Positions 16,501 through 26,580 of a stretch of 64,000 nt of DNA are shown one piece after another. Within the stretch, counting starts at the first letter, position 1. Every line of letters begins with the position of its first letter. Source of the stretch: Chamaelirium japonicum. Taxonomy: Eukaryota; Streptophyta; Magnoliopsida; Liliales; Melanthiaceae. The notes beneath the pieces were generated by a model that saw nothing but the letters and a program-made list of their open reading frames with translations, had not been told where the DNA came from and did not search any database. The position numbers and the translations under genes are program-made. The stretch is from positions 120,964,374 to 121,028,373 of the forward strand of contig OX393550.1 in assembly GCA_947650365.1 (NCBI GenBank), in the 5' to 3' direction.

Positions 16501-18566
16501 CGAATGAATTAGAATGGATCGTATGAATGAATTAGAATGGATCGTGCGAATGAATTAGATTGGATCGTACGAATGAATTAGAATGGATACATTCGTGCGA
16601 ATGAATTAGAATGGATCATACGATTGAGTAAGAATGGATCGTACGAATGAAATAGAATGGATCATACGAAAAAATTAGAATGGATCATACAAATGAATTT
16701 GAATGGATCGTATGAATGAATTAGATTGGATCGTATGATGATCCATTCTAATTCATTCGCACAATCTATTCTAATTCATTCGTACGATCCATTCTAATTC
16801 ATTAGCACGATCCATTCTAATTCCTTCGTACGATCCATTCTAATTCATTTCGTACGATCCATTCTAATTCATTCGTATGATCCATTCTAATTTATTCGTA
16901 CAATCCATTCTATTTCATTCGTACGATCCATTCTTACTCATTCGTACGATCCATTCTAATTCATTCGCACGATCCATTCTAATTCATTAATACGATCCAT
17001 TCTAATTCATTGCACGATCCATTCTAATTCATTCGCACAATCTATTCTAATTCCTTCGTACGATCCATTCTAATTCATTCATACGATCCATTCTAATTCA
17101 TTCGTACGATCCATTCTTACTCATTCGTACGATCCATTCTAATTCATTCACACGATCCATTCTAATTCATTCGTATGATCCATTCTAATTCATTTGCACG
17201 AATGTATCCTTTCTAATTCATTCGTACGATCCATTCTAATTCATTCGCACAATCTATTCTAATTCATTCGTACGATCCATTCTAATTCATTCGCACGATC
17301 CATTCTAATTCATTCATACGATCCATTCTAATTCATTAGCACGATCCATTCTAATTCATTCGTACGATCCATTCTATTTCAATCGTACGATCCATTCTTA
17401 CTCATCCGTATAATCCATTCTAATTCATTCGCACAATCTATTCTAATTCATTCGTACGTTCTATTCTAATACATTATGTACGTATGAATTAGAATGGATA
17501 CATTCATGGGAATGAATAAGAATGGATCGTACGAAGGATTTAGAATGGATCAAACGAATGAAATAGAATGGATTGTACAAAGGAATTAGAATGAATCGTA
17601 TGAAGGAATTAGAATGGATCGTACGAATGAATTTGAATGGATCGTACGAATGAATTAGAATGGATACATTCGTGCGGATGAATTAGAATGGATCGTACGA
17701 AGGAATTAGAATGGATCGTACGAATGAATTAGAATAGATTGTGCGAATGAATTAGAATGGATCGTACGAATGAATTAGAATGGATCGTATGAATGAATTA
17801 GAATGGATCGTATGAGTGAATTCGAATGGATCATGCGAATGAATTAGAATAGATTATGCAAATGAATTAGAATGGATCGTGCGAATGAATTAGAATGGAT
17901 CGTACGAATGAATTAGAATGGATCGTACGAAGGAATTAGAATGGATCGTACGATGGAAATGGATCGTATGAATGAATTAGAATGGATACATTCGTGCGAA
18001 TGAATTAGAATGTATCGTATGAATGAATTAGATTGGATCGTATGAATGAATTAGAATGGATCGTGCGAATGAATTAGAATGGATCGTACGAATGAATTAG
18101 AATGGATCATACAAATGAAATATAATGGGTCGTACAAAGGAATTAGAATGGATCGTATGAAGGAATTAGAATGGATCGTACGAAAAAATTAGAATGCATC
18201 GTACGAATGAATTAGAATAGATCGTGCGAATGGATCGTGCGAATGAATTAGATTGGATCGTATTAATGAATTAGAATGGATCGTGCGAATGAATTAGAAT
18301 GTATCATACGAATGAATTAGAATGGATATATTTGTGCGAATGAATTAGAATGGATCATACGATTGAGTAAGAATAGATCGTACGAATGAAATAGAATAGA
18401 TCGTACGTACGATCTATTCTATTTCATTCGTACGATCCGTACGATCCATTCTAATTCATTCACACGATCCATTCTAATTCATTTGCACGAATATATCCAT
18501 TCTAATTCATTCGTACGATCCATTCTAATTAATTCAAACAATCTATTCTAATTCATTCGTACGATC

Positions 18567-19830
18567 TGTTGGGGGTAGACAGAAACCACATATCTTGGGT
18601 AGCATTGCAAACGCATCTGAGATAAGAGTTCTCGAGGGAGCCCGTCCAAAAAGCTCGCCCTCCCAGCCCATCAGGAGCTCGCCGCCCCACAGGGAGCTGG
18701 ATGGACACCTTGTATCTGAGTGCAGCTCGACTCTCCCAACCCCTCAGGAGCTCGCCCCGCAGGGAGCTGGATGGACACCTTGTATCTGAGTGCAGCTCGC
18801 AGGAGTTCGCTCCCCCGTGCTCACCAAATCACCTTGACAGGGAGCGAGATCCACATTAGGCTGAAAGGGCCCAGGCCAAGAGCACTCTTAAGAGCTCGCC
18901 TGAGCTCGATGGAGCTCGCCTGAGATCGCCCAGAAGCTCGCTCAGGAGCTCGCCTGAGCTCGATGGAGCTCGCCTGAGATCGCCCGGAAGCTCGCTCAGG
19001 AGCTCGCCCCGCAGCTCGCCAAGCTCACCCAGGAGCTCGCCTAAGCTCGCTCAGGAGCTCGCCCCGGAGTTCGCCAAGCCCGCGCGAGAACTCGCTGGCA
19101 GTGATAGCGGGAGTTAGACCGTCATGCATAACGAAGACACCGGCATCGCGAACGCCCCTAGCTCGCGCAGGAGCTCGCCCCTAGCTCGCTCAGGAGCTCG
19201 CCCAAGCTCGCCAGAATTCCCCAGTTTATCGAGAAGGTTGCTCCCGTGAGGTCCGACTCTTGATAGATGTGGAAGAGAAGGCGGAGCAATGGAGGGCGAG
19301 CTCACCTTAGCTCCCCGTCGGAGGTCGCCCACAATGTATGAGAGGATGCCAGGTGTCAAAACCCCACGGAAGCTACGTGGACAAACGTGGTCCACGGAAG
19401 CTCGCTCGAATCAGTTCGAGACCTCCCAGACTTGAACATTCCAGAAGGGCCACCTGGCCACGACAAGAAAGATTCCCCCCCCACTCAAACCGCCTGGCAG
19501 GCCTGACGACAGAATGTCAGGGCGCGAGTACCAAGGACTGTCAGACCCACGCGAGCCAGAACGTGGGGGGTCTAGAAGGCGCCGGAAGAATCTCCACGTG
19601 TCGGGCCACGGTAGGCCGCCGATTGCTATAAATGCTCACCCCCAGGCTCCATAGTACAGGTTCGAAATCCCTTTTCCTTCCTCTTTGGTCCATTACAGCT
19701 CGCCGTTGTGCCACTGTGACTGACTTGAGCGTCGGAGGGTCTGCGCTCCTGAGGGAGCCAGCCGTTCTCACGTTCTCTTTTCTTTGTCTTGCAGGCAGCC
19801 CGCACGGACCAGCGAAAAATCCCCCGAACA
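18567..19830 (+). repeat. 5' LTR of element 1
   Basis: The LTR is 1264 bp, opening TGTTGGGGG and closing CCCCCGAACA, so the ends form a short imperfect inverted repeat with TG...CA termini. U3 is crowded with GAGCTCGCC-like words and holds two internal duplications: a 70-bp period around 18690-18800 and a 54-bp period at about 18892-18999. A TATA box lies at 19627. It differs from the element 2 5' LTR by one C in a C-run (8 versus 9) and a substitution near 37436. Short open frames inside it look fortuitous. Confidence 0.95.
19627..19633 (+). promoter_or_regulatory. LTR TATA box, element 1
   Basis: TATAAAT in a GC-rich setting inside the LTR. A start of transcription about 30 bp downstream, near 19660, would define the U3/R border. 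The same box sits at the matching place in all LTRs of elements 2 and 3. Confidence 0.75.
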
Positions 19831-19832
19831 TT

Positions 19833-19850
19833 TGGCGCCGTCTGTGGGAT
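19833..19850 (+). other. Primer-binding site, element 1
   Basis: TGGCGCCGTCTGTGGGAT lies two bases after the LTR end. The first nine bases are complementary to a tRNA 3' end of the plant tRNA-Asp type (CGGCGCCA). The rest of the match cannot be verified here, so the tRNA identity is tentative. It primes minus-strand DNA synthesis. Confidence 0.85.
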
Positions 19851-19920
19851 CTTCGACTGGTTCCTGCGAGAACGCCCACGACCACGCGGTTGAGCGCAGT
19901 TCGCTCTCGTAACCTCAAGG

Positions 19921-21516
19921 ATGGCTCCGGCGACAAGGGGACGCAGGCGACCGAGGACTCGTGCCAGATCTGCGCGCAGCGAGCCTCCGGTCGAGACCCC
20001 TCAGCCCCAGGTCCCGCTCAGTGACCAACTCTTGTTGGAGATGTTGGCCACCCAGCGGGCGATGATGGAGGAGCTGACACGATTGCGTCAGGCTCCGGCG
20101 GCCAGCCGACGATCTGGGCCGGCGAAGACGGTGTCTCCGGTGCGACCACCGGCGTCAACATCGCGATCGCCCACGGTCGCTCCGGTGCGGCAGGTTTCCC
20201 AACCGGAACCCCCAGTCGGGAGAGCGGCTGTACGCGGGGTGCCGGAAACCCCGCTCACAAGGTTGCAGAAGCTAGTCACCCAGCGATCTAGCAACCAGGC
20301 GACCTCGCGCGCGACCATTCCCTGCCGCCGTAGCCGGAGCGCCGATTCTGAGGGGTCGGAGGCAAGATCTCTAGAGCGGGATCGCGACCCACGCCATCGG
20401 CGACGAGGGAAAGAGCCCGCGGTGGAAATATCTTCAGGAGCTCGAGAGGCAACGGCCTCCCACAGACCAACTGACGCGCCGAAGGAATCCGTGGGTGGAC
20501 AGCAGGGAGCCCGCTGAGCGGTTGCCCCCGAGGGTCGCCGCGGGGTGGGGCCGACCTCGCCACAAGGGAGCGTACGAGACCGCCTAGGACCTGCGCAGCC
20601 GCCTCTGGGAGTTCTCCCCGGGCGCTGGCGGCGACCTAGTGCGCCAGTAGATTTCCTTGAAGACCTTGCCGCCCACGGAGGTAGCTCGCCTTTCACCAGC
20701 GAGGTCCACCAAGGGGGTTTTCCGCACCACTGGACCCCCCCGAAGTTTGTATTGTTCGACGGGTCGCAGGATCCCGTTGACCATCTCTTGGCTTACAGAA
20801 AGCTTCTGTTTTTCCGGGACCAAGACCACGTCTTGTGCCGAGCATTCCCGAGCAGTTTGACCGGCTCGGCATTGAACTGGTTCCACAAGTTGCCGCCCGG
20901 CACGATCCCCGACTTTCCAACTCTCTCTAGGCTATTCCTGGAGCAGTATCGCTGCAATAGGCAGCCCCCGAAGAGAATCGAGTCTCTGTTTACTTTAACC
21001 ATGGGAGCTCGCGAGACGCTCCGGTGCTTCGCAACGCGATTCCGGAGCGCCTACCTCGCTCTGGAAGACGCGGCGGGCCAAGATCGTACCGTGGTGAGCG
21101 CTTTCAGAAGCGCCCTCCCCGAGGGTTGCAAGCTTCATGACGCTCTAGTGATCAAGGACCCTCGCACGATGGTTGAACTATTTGCCCTGGTCCAGCAACA
21201 CATCAAGCTCGAAGACGCTGTGCTAGACCGAAAGGGAAAGGCAGTCGAGCAGCGACCTCCTCCGGCCCCGCGACCGCTCGTCGTCAAGGCCGTGGAGAGA
21301 AGGGAGGTGCCCCTGGCGGTGGCTTTGCCTGGACCGCCCGCTGTTCCTGCTGAACAGCCCGCTGAAACCCCCACGGCTGTCGCTGGAAGGCCGGCGAACT
21401 GGCGCCTGCCTCCAGGACCCGGGGAGCGGGATTTCACCGTGCTGACCCACTCGCCAGGACAAATCTTCCATCAGATTCGGAATGAACCTTTCTTCCAGTA
21501 CCCGCCACCCCTATAG
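19921..21516 (+). pseudogene. gag: gag of element 1, interrupted by one stop
   Basis: Capsid (Gag) gene of the retrotransposon; it would form the virus-like particle that packages element RNA. It starts at ATG 19921 (residues MAPATRG) after a 90-nt leader and runs 531 codons to TAG 21514-21516. The N-terminal 200 residues are basic and rich in Arg/Pro/Ser. The retrotransposon-gag core follows, with LNWFHKLPPG and FLEQY as landmarks, then QQHIKLED and a Pro-rich tail. The frame is broken by TGA at 20515-20517; element 2 has CGA (Arg) there, so a CpG transition explains it. At 20735-20741 a run of seven C keeps the frame that element 3 also supports. The zinc knuckle lies beyond the TAG. Confidence 0.9.
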
Positions 21517-22425
21517 GTCGGAGAGCCTGGCTCTACCGACAACTCGCGGCGGTGCGCCTTTCATCGAAGCCCTGGGCATCACACTAACAGATGCCGGGCT
21601 CTCAAGAACCACCTCGAGGACTTGGTCACCCAGGGCCACTTGAATCAGTTTATTTCGCCTCCAAGGAGGTTCGAGGTAGTACCGACACGGGCCCCTCGGG
21701 AGGGAGATCGCCCGGGGCCCGCTGAGTCCGCCCTGCCTCCGCCTCCCGCGGAAGGACCGGCGATCTGCCATACCATTAGCGGGCGGCTGTGCGGCCCGAG
21801 ATCCAGTAATGAAGCCCGCCGACGAGTCAGGGAGATGGAGCGGGCACAAAAGGTATTTTCCGTCTCGCTAACTCCTACTTTACTTCAAGCACCAAGGGTG
21901 GAAGCCCGCGATTTTCTCTGGTTTTCGGAAGATGACATGACTGGGGTCGTTACGCCCCACAATGACCCCCTCGTCATACGCCTGATGATGGCTAACATCG
22001 AGGTGAGGCGAGCTCTGGTTGATCCGGGGAGCGCCGTGGACATCCTTTTTCTGTCGGCCTACCTGCGAATGGGGTTGAGACTCGCCGACCTGTCTCCCTC
22101 GACGAGCTCCCTCAGTGGGTTCACCGGAGAGGTCGCCAGAGTGGCAGGGGAGATAACCCTTACGGTGACCGCTGGCCCAGAGGCTCGCCAAGTCCGCTTC
22201 GCGGTAGTGGATGGAAGTTCCGCATTTAACGCCATCCTTGGGCGGCCTTGGCTAAGGCAAATGAATGCGGTAGCTTCACCCAACCATCAGGCCCTCAAAT
22301 TCCCGACCGCGAGCGGGGTCGTAGTAATTCGGGGTGATCAGGTAGCCGCTACCCGATGCGAGCAGGATGTCCTTCACCTCAGGGACATGGAGGTCGCCGA
22401 GGCCAAGAGGCCCGCACCCTCCTAG
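21517..22425 (+). CDS. pro: Zinc knuckle plus aspartic protease of element 1
   Basis: The frame continues straight from gag through the TAG at 21514. The first residues carry a knuckle-like pattern, C-x2-H-x4-GHH-x4-C (CAFHRSPGHHTNRC), then a stretch typical of plant Tat Gag-Pro. No ATG precedes this; the first in-frame ATG is at 21835, so the knuckle can only be made by reading through the stop or from a repaired element. The protease core has LVDPGSAVDILF (catalytic Asp) about 134 codons after 21622, and later AILGRPWL. The catalytic triplet is D-P-G rather than D-T/S-G. The protease would cleave the polyprotein. It ends at TAG 22423-22425. Confidence 0.85.
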   Translation, partial: VGEPGSTDNSRRCAFHRSPGHHTNRCRALKNHLEDLVTQGHLNQFISPPRRFEVVPTRAPREGDRPGPAESALPPPPAEGPAICHTISGRLCGPRSSNEARRRVREMERAQKVFSVSLTPTLLQAPRVEARDFLWFSEDDMTGVVTPHNDPLVIRLMMANIEVRRALVDPGSAVDILFLSAYLRMGLRLADLSPSTSSLSGFTGEVARVAGEITLTVTAGPEARQVRFAVVDGSSAFNAILGRPWLRQMNAVASPNHQALKFPTASGVVVIRGDQVAATRCEQDVLHLRDMEVAEAKRPAPS

Positions 22426-22431
22426 CAATTA
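22423..22431 (+). promoter_or_regulatory. Candidate UAG readthrough signal before pol, element 1
   Basis: TAG CAA TTA sits between protease and pol, with both sides in one frame. Established knowledge: UAG followed by CAR-YYA is the leaky-stop context of tobacco mosaic virus and relatives. The match is exact. That the plant ribosome uses it here is inference. Confidence 0.6.
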
Positions 22432-22515
22432 CCGCCCGCTACGAGCGAGCTATTAAGGAGCCCGCTGGAGGCCTCCTCGCTTAAGTCCCCTACTCCACCC
22501 CCGGGTGGGAGCGGT

Positions 22516-25500
22516 ATGGACCTTAAGTTGGAGGAGGGAGGTCGCCCGACAACCCCCAAGAGAGGAAGTTTTCCAATTGCCGAACCACTTCAAGAGGTCG
22601 ACATTGGCGGCAAGGAAGGGCCAGGAGTTGTTAGCCTCGGGACCTCGCTAACCAAGGGCGAGGTCCTGGCCATAACCAACTTGCTCAGGGAATACCGTGA
22701 CGTATTCGCCTGGAGCTTCGCGGACATGCCAGGGATTGACCCGGAGGTCGCCTGTCATCGTCTGCACACCATGAAGGAGTTCCCGCCGGTCAAGCAGAAA
22801 GCTCGGCACATACCTGCTGCAAAGTCCATTGCAGTGGCGGCAGAGATAGACAAGCTGGAGCGAGCCGGCTTCATCCGCGAGGCGCACTTCCCCGAGTGGA
22901 TCTCCAATATCGTGGCAGTGCCAAAGAAGAGCGGAGCGGTCAGGGTGTGCATCGACTTCTCCGACCTCAACAAGGCATGCCCGAAGGATGGATTTCCTCT
23001 TCCGAGAATAGGCGCACTGGTCGACGCAGCTGTCGGGTTCCAGGCCCTGTCCTTCATGGATGGATATTCTGGGTATAACCAGATACCTCTCCACGCCGAC
23101 GATCAGGAGAAGACCGCCTTCTACTCCGGAGCGGGCTACCAGAAGTTGTACTGCTATCGAGTGATGTCGTTCGGACTTAAGAACGCTGGAGCGACCTACC
23201 AAAGGCTAGTCACTCAGATGTTCAAAGATCAGATCGGCAGAAATGTCGAAGTTTATGTAGACGACCTCCTGGTGAAGAGTCGGGAGAGGGAGGGGCATGT
23301 TGCCGATCTCCGCGAAACCTTCGAGGTACTGAGAAAGTACCAAATGAGGCTAAACCCGGCGAAGTGCGCATTCGGGGTGACGTCGGGGAAATTCCTCGGG
23401 TACCTGGTCACCCACAGGGGGATCGAGGCCGACCCTGGGCAGATCCGAGCACTTGTCGAGATGCCCGCGCCGAGGACCCGGCAGGAAGTCCAGAGGCTGA
23501 GCGGGCGAATCGCCGCGCTCAATCGGTTCATCTCCAAATCCTCAGACAACTGCCGACCTCTTTTCGAGCTGCTACGAAAAGGAGCAAGCATTTGTTGGGA
23601 TGAGAAGTGCGAGCACGCCTTCCAAAAGATCAAGGACTACCTGGCGAGCCCACCGATCTTAGCGGCACCCAAAGAGGGCGCCGAACTCGGCGTGTACCTT
23701 GCGGTCACTGAGAATGCGGTGAGCGGGGTCCTGGTTGTGGAAGAAGCAAAGGTGGAGCGGCCTGTCTACTTTGTAAGCCACACAATGCTTCCCGCCGAGC
23801 TCCGGTATCGACCAATCGAGAAGGTCGCATTGGCCTTGGTCCTTACCGCGAGAAAGCTCCACCCCTACTTCTCGGCGCACCCTGTCAGGGTCATCACAGA
23901 GCACCCTCTAAAGAGCGCGCTCTCCAGGCCCTCAGTAGCCGGCAGGCTCTACCGTTGGTCCGCCGAGCTCGCCGCCTACGGCTTGGAGTATGTCCCTCGA
24001 GTTGCGGTCAAAGGACAGGCGCTCGCCGATTTCTTGGCGGACTTCCCCATAGAAGAACCGGTCCAGTACCGGGAGGATGAGCCAACTGAGGCACACCCTG
24101 GGAAGGCGAGGTTCTTGGACAATCAAGGCGAGCATCCTCCAACTAAGCGTTCAGAGGAGGCAGGCTGGGAATTATTCGTCGATGGATCCTCCAACGCTTT
24201 GGGGGCTGGGATCGGGGTCGCACTGATCGCCCAGTCGGTACTTCTGGAAAAGTCAGTCCGACTGGATTTCGTCGCTACCAATAATGAGGCGGAATATGAG
24301 GCGCTGCTGGCCGGCCTGGAGCTCGCCAAAGAGGTAGGCGCCGAACGCCTGAAGGTCTTTAGCGATTCCCAGCTAATTGTTTGCCAAGTCAATGGGGAGT
24401 ACGCCTCTCGGGACGCACGAATGGCGGGCTACGTGGATCTGGTGAAGCACAAGGCCGCGGAGTTCGAAAAGATTTCCTTCGAGCAAATTCCGCGGGCCGA
24501 TAATAGGCGAGCTGATGCTTTGGCAAACGCCGCCTCTTTGCTGGGAACATCAGAGGCTCGCCAGATTCTCATCGAAGTCCAAAGTCAGTCTCGGCTCCAA
24601 CTGATGGAGCCCGCTGTTAACCAAGTCTCCGCCAACGTACCACTCAGCGGGTGGACCGCCCCCATTTTTCGCTTTCTCCAGAAGGGCGAGCTACCAGAGG
24701 ATAGAGAGGAAGCCCGGCGAGTGGAGAAATGCGCTGGGCGCTATCTCATTCGCTGGGATCGCCTTTTTCGAAGATCCTTTGGCGGGCCAAGTCTCCGTTG
24801 CGTCGAGAGCCCGGAAACCGAAGAAGTTCTAAAGTGCATTCACTCTGGCGAGCTGGGAAACCACGCTGGTGGGCGGTCTCTTGCTACGAAAGTACGAAGG
24901 CAAGGATACTGGTGGCCCACTCTGGAGCAAGACGCTTTGAAGGTCGCCCAGAGGTGCATCCAGTGCCAGAAGCACGCCACCACGAACCATATGCCCACAG
25001 AAGAACTGCATCCTCTGGCGAGCCCCTGGCCTTTCCAGCAATGGGGGTTGGACATTGTGGGACCTTTCCCTGTGTCAGCCCGGCAAAAGAAATTCATCCT
25101 AGTAGCTACGGACTACTTCACCAAATGGGTGGAAGCGGTCCCGCTAGCTAAGATAGGCGAGAAGCAAGTCAAGGACTTCCTTTGGAAGAATATCTTCTGC
25201 CGCTTTGGGCTGCCACGAGTGCTGATCACCGACAATGGTCGCCAGTTCGACAATCGCTTGATCAGAAGCTTTTGTGCTGAATATGGGGTCGACCTAAGGT
25301 TCTCATCCCCGAGGTACCCTCAAAGCAACGGGCAGGCCGAAGCGACGAATCGCGTGATCTTGGACAACCTCAAGAAGAGGCTGGAAGGGAAAAAAGGATT
25401 GTGGGAGCAGGAGCTCGATGGAGTCTTGTGGGCCTATCGCACTACTCCACGTCGCTCAACTAACGAATCCCCTTTCAGTCTCACTTTTGGTTGCGAAGCC

Positions 25501-25887
25501 GTGCTACCCATAGAGGCCGAGCTGCCCACTGAAAGAAGGTTTGCGTCGGCGGAGGTCGACAACGACAAACTGCTAGTCGACTCCCTTGATCAACTTGAAG
25601 AAAGACGAGAGCGCGCCAATCTACACCTCGCCGGATACCGACAAGAGATGAAGCGCGCCTATGATAAAAGAGTCCGCCATCGGGCATTCAAAGCCGGGGA
25701 CATGGTGATAAGGAAGGTGTTCGCAAACACTCAAGAGCCTAATGCAGGAAAGCTCGCGGCGAACTGGGAAGGCCCTTACATAATACGCGAAGCGCGAGGC
25801 CAGGGGGCTTACCAGTTGATGACCGCTGAAGGCGACCTGTTAGAGCGGCCTTGGAATGCTTTACACCTTCGCAAGTTCTATGCCTAA
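22516..25887 (+). CDS. pol: pol polyprotein of element 1 (RT, RNase H x2, integrase)
   Basis: 1123 codons from ATG 22516; the same frame extends back to the UAG at 22423. The order of domains is reverse transcriptase about 85-340 (DFSDLNKACPKDGFPLP, MDGYSGYNQI, catalytic YVDD at 247-250), a first RNase H/connection region about 385-500, a second RNase H about 552-675 (VDGSSN D556, E593, SDSQ D617, ADALA D667), integrase zinc site H776, H783, C814, C817, and catalytic core D846, D906, E942 with 35 residues between the last two. A GPY/F-like motif NWEGPY lies near 1084-1088, and there is no chromodomain. It would copy element RNA into DNA and insert it. The frame is intact. It differs from the element 2 copy at residues 124, 586, 828, 896 and 1065. 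Confidence 0.96.
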   Translation: MDLKLEEGGRPTTPKRGSFPIAEPLQEVDIGGKEGPGVVSLGTSLTKGEVLAITNLLREYRDVFAWSFADMPGIDPEVACHRLHTMKEFPPVKQKARHIPAAKSIAVAAEIDKLERAGFIREAHFPEWISNIVAVPKKSGAVRVCIDFSDLNKACPKDGFPLPRIGALVDAAVGFQALSFMDGYSGYNQIPLHADDQEKTAFYSGAGYQKLYCYRVMSFGLKNAGATYQRLVTQMFKDQIGRNVEVYVDDLLVKSREREGHVADLRETFEVLRKYQMRLNPAKCAFGVTSGKFLGYLVTHRGIEADPGQIRALVEMPAPRTRQEVQRLSGRIAALNRFISKSSDNCRPLFELLRKGASICWDEKCEHAFQKIKDYLASPPILAAPKEGAELGVYLAVTENAVSGVLVVEEAKVERPVYFVSHTMLPAELRYRPIEKVALALVLTARKLHPYFSAHPVRVITEHPLKSALSRPSVAGRLYRWSAELAAYGLEYVPRVAVKGQALADFLADFPIEEPVQYREDEPTEAHPGKARFLDNQGEHPPTKRSEEAGWELFVDGSSNALGAGIGVALIAQSVLLEKSVRLDFVATNNEAEYEALLAGLELAKEVGAERLKVFSDSQLIVCQVNGEYASRDARMAGYVDLVKHKAAEFEKISFEQIPRADNRRADALANAASLLGTSEARQILIEVQSQSRLQLMEPAVNQVSANVPLSGWTAPIFRFLQKGELPEDREEARRVEKCAGRYLIRWDRLFRRSFGGPSLRCVESPETEEVLKCIHSGELGNHAGGRSLATKVRRQGYWWPTLEQDALKVAQRCIQCQKHATTNHMPTEELHPLASPWPFQQWGLDIVGPFPVSARQKKFILVATDYFTKWVEAVPLAKIGEKQVKDFLWKNIFCRFGLPRVLITDNGRQFDNRLIRSFCAEYGVDLRFSSPRYPQSNGQAEATNRVILDNLKKRLEGKKGLWEQELDGVLWAYRTTPRRSTNESPFSLTFGCEAVLPIEAELPTERRFASAEVDNDKLLVDSLDQLEERRERANLHLAGYRQEMKRAYDKRVRHRAFKAGDMVIRKVFANTQEPNAGKLAANWEGPYIIREARGQGAYQLMTAEGDLLERPWNALHLRKFYA

Positions 25888-26000
25888 GGAAATTTTTGTA
25901 AAATTTTCTTTTTGAAAAGGTTATAAATGAATGACGGGATTTTCCACAAAGAATTCCACCCGGAAGCTCGCCGCACCAAGAGCTCGCTTAATCTACAAAA

Positions 26001-26580
26001 CAGTCCGCCGTTGTGCGGACTTAAAGCAAGACCGGGATCCTCAGAGGCAGCCAGTGGGCGACCTTGAGCTTCCCGGAGCAGTCCGCCGTTGTGCGGACTT
26101 AAAGCAAGACCGGAATCCTCAGAGGCAGCCAGTGGGCGACCTTGAGCTTCCCGGGGCAGTCCGCCGTTGTGCGAACTTAAAGCAAGACCGGAATCCTCAG
26201 AGGCAGCCAGTGGGCGACCTTGAGCTTCCCGGAGCAGTCCGCCGTTGTGCGGACTTAAAGCAAGACCGGAATCCTCAGAGGCAGGCAGTGGGCGACCTTG
26301 AGCTTCCCGGGGCAGTCCGCCGTTGTGCGGACTTAAAGCAAGACCGGGATCCTCAGAGGCAGCCAGTGGGCGACCTTGAGCTTCCCGGGGCAGTCCGCCG
26401 TTGTGCGGACTTAAAGCAAGACCGGGATCCTCAGAGGCAGCCAGTGGGCGACCTTGAGCTTCCCGGGGCAGTCCGCCGTTGTGCGGACTTAAAGTAAGAC
26501 CAGGATCCTCAGAGGCAGCCGGTGGGCGACCTTGAGCTTCCCGGGGAAGTCCGCTGCCTAGTGGACTCTAAACCTAACCA
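26001..26580 (+). repeat. 78-bp tandem array after pol, element 1
   Basis: Seven units of 78 bp begin at 26001, 26079, 26157, 26235, 26313, 26391 and 26469, followed by a diverged eighth part. Nearly every unit contains GTCCGCCGTTGTGCGGAC, a 6-bp stem with a 6-base loop. Because 78 is a multiple of 3, the array leaves an open frame (25931-26497) of 26-residue repeats that starts at ATG. I treat this as a by-product, though a repeat protein is not excluded. Tandem repeats between pol and the 3' LTR are known in Tat-clade elements. Confidence 0.93.

Larger units (their letters stand above)
1..18566. repeat. 23-bp satellite array, left block, orientation-switching
   Basis: Tandem array of a 23-bp monomer that begins GAATGAATTAGAATGG and ends GATCGTAC, with point variants and a common 28-bp variant that contains ACATTCGTGC. 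No gene is present. The array is a patchwork of blocks in forward (F) and reverse (R) orientation, read by eye as about: F 1-874, R 875-2825, F 2826-3412, R 3413-4808, F 4809-4879, R to 4897, F to 5138, R to 5302, F to 5320, R to 5391, F to 5768, R to 7052, F to 7262, R to 8144, F to 10411, R to 10485, F to 10925, R to 12851, F to 13219, R to 13404, F to 16737, R to 17474, F to 18412, R to 18566. Boundaries are good to roughly 10 bp. The part from 11949 onward is duplicated at 30163. Confidence 0.97.

Noticed and set aside
1..18566. CRISPR-like array of short repeats
   Set aside because: The 23-bp units are contiguous, without unique spacers, and occur in both orientations. This is satellite DNA in a plant setting.
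18595..19631. Short open frames in the LTR
   Set aside because: They overlap each other on both strands in GC-rich, stop-poor repeats. LTRs of this type do not code, and no motif is seen.
19657..19795. Leader intron in the LTR, donor CAG|GTTCGA and acceptor CTTTGTCTTGCAG
   Set aside because: The acceptor is attractive and shared with element 3, but the donor would lie at the expected transcription start itself and is a weak match.
22648..25687. Minus-strand open frames within pol, up to 184 aa
   Set aside because: They are shadows of the GC-rich pol frame, without motifs or promoter.
25750..25887. Chromodomain at the end of integrase
   Set aside because: The C-terminus ends just after the GPY/F-like module; there is no room for or sign of a chromodomain, so this is not a chromovirus.
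25931..26497. 188-aa repeat protein after pol
   Set aside because: The array period is a multiple of 3, so an open frame is expected without selection. The hairpin pairing explains the conserved positions as well. Not fully excluded.
26001..26580. Origin of the 23-bp satellite from the arrays inside the elements
   Set aside because: The 78-, 76- and 148-bp units are GC-rich and share no visible sequence with the AT-rich 23-bp monomer.
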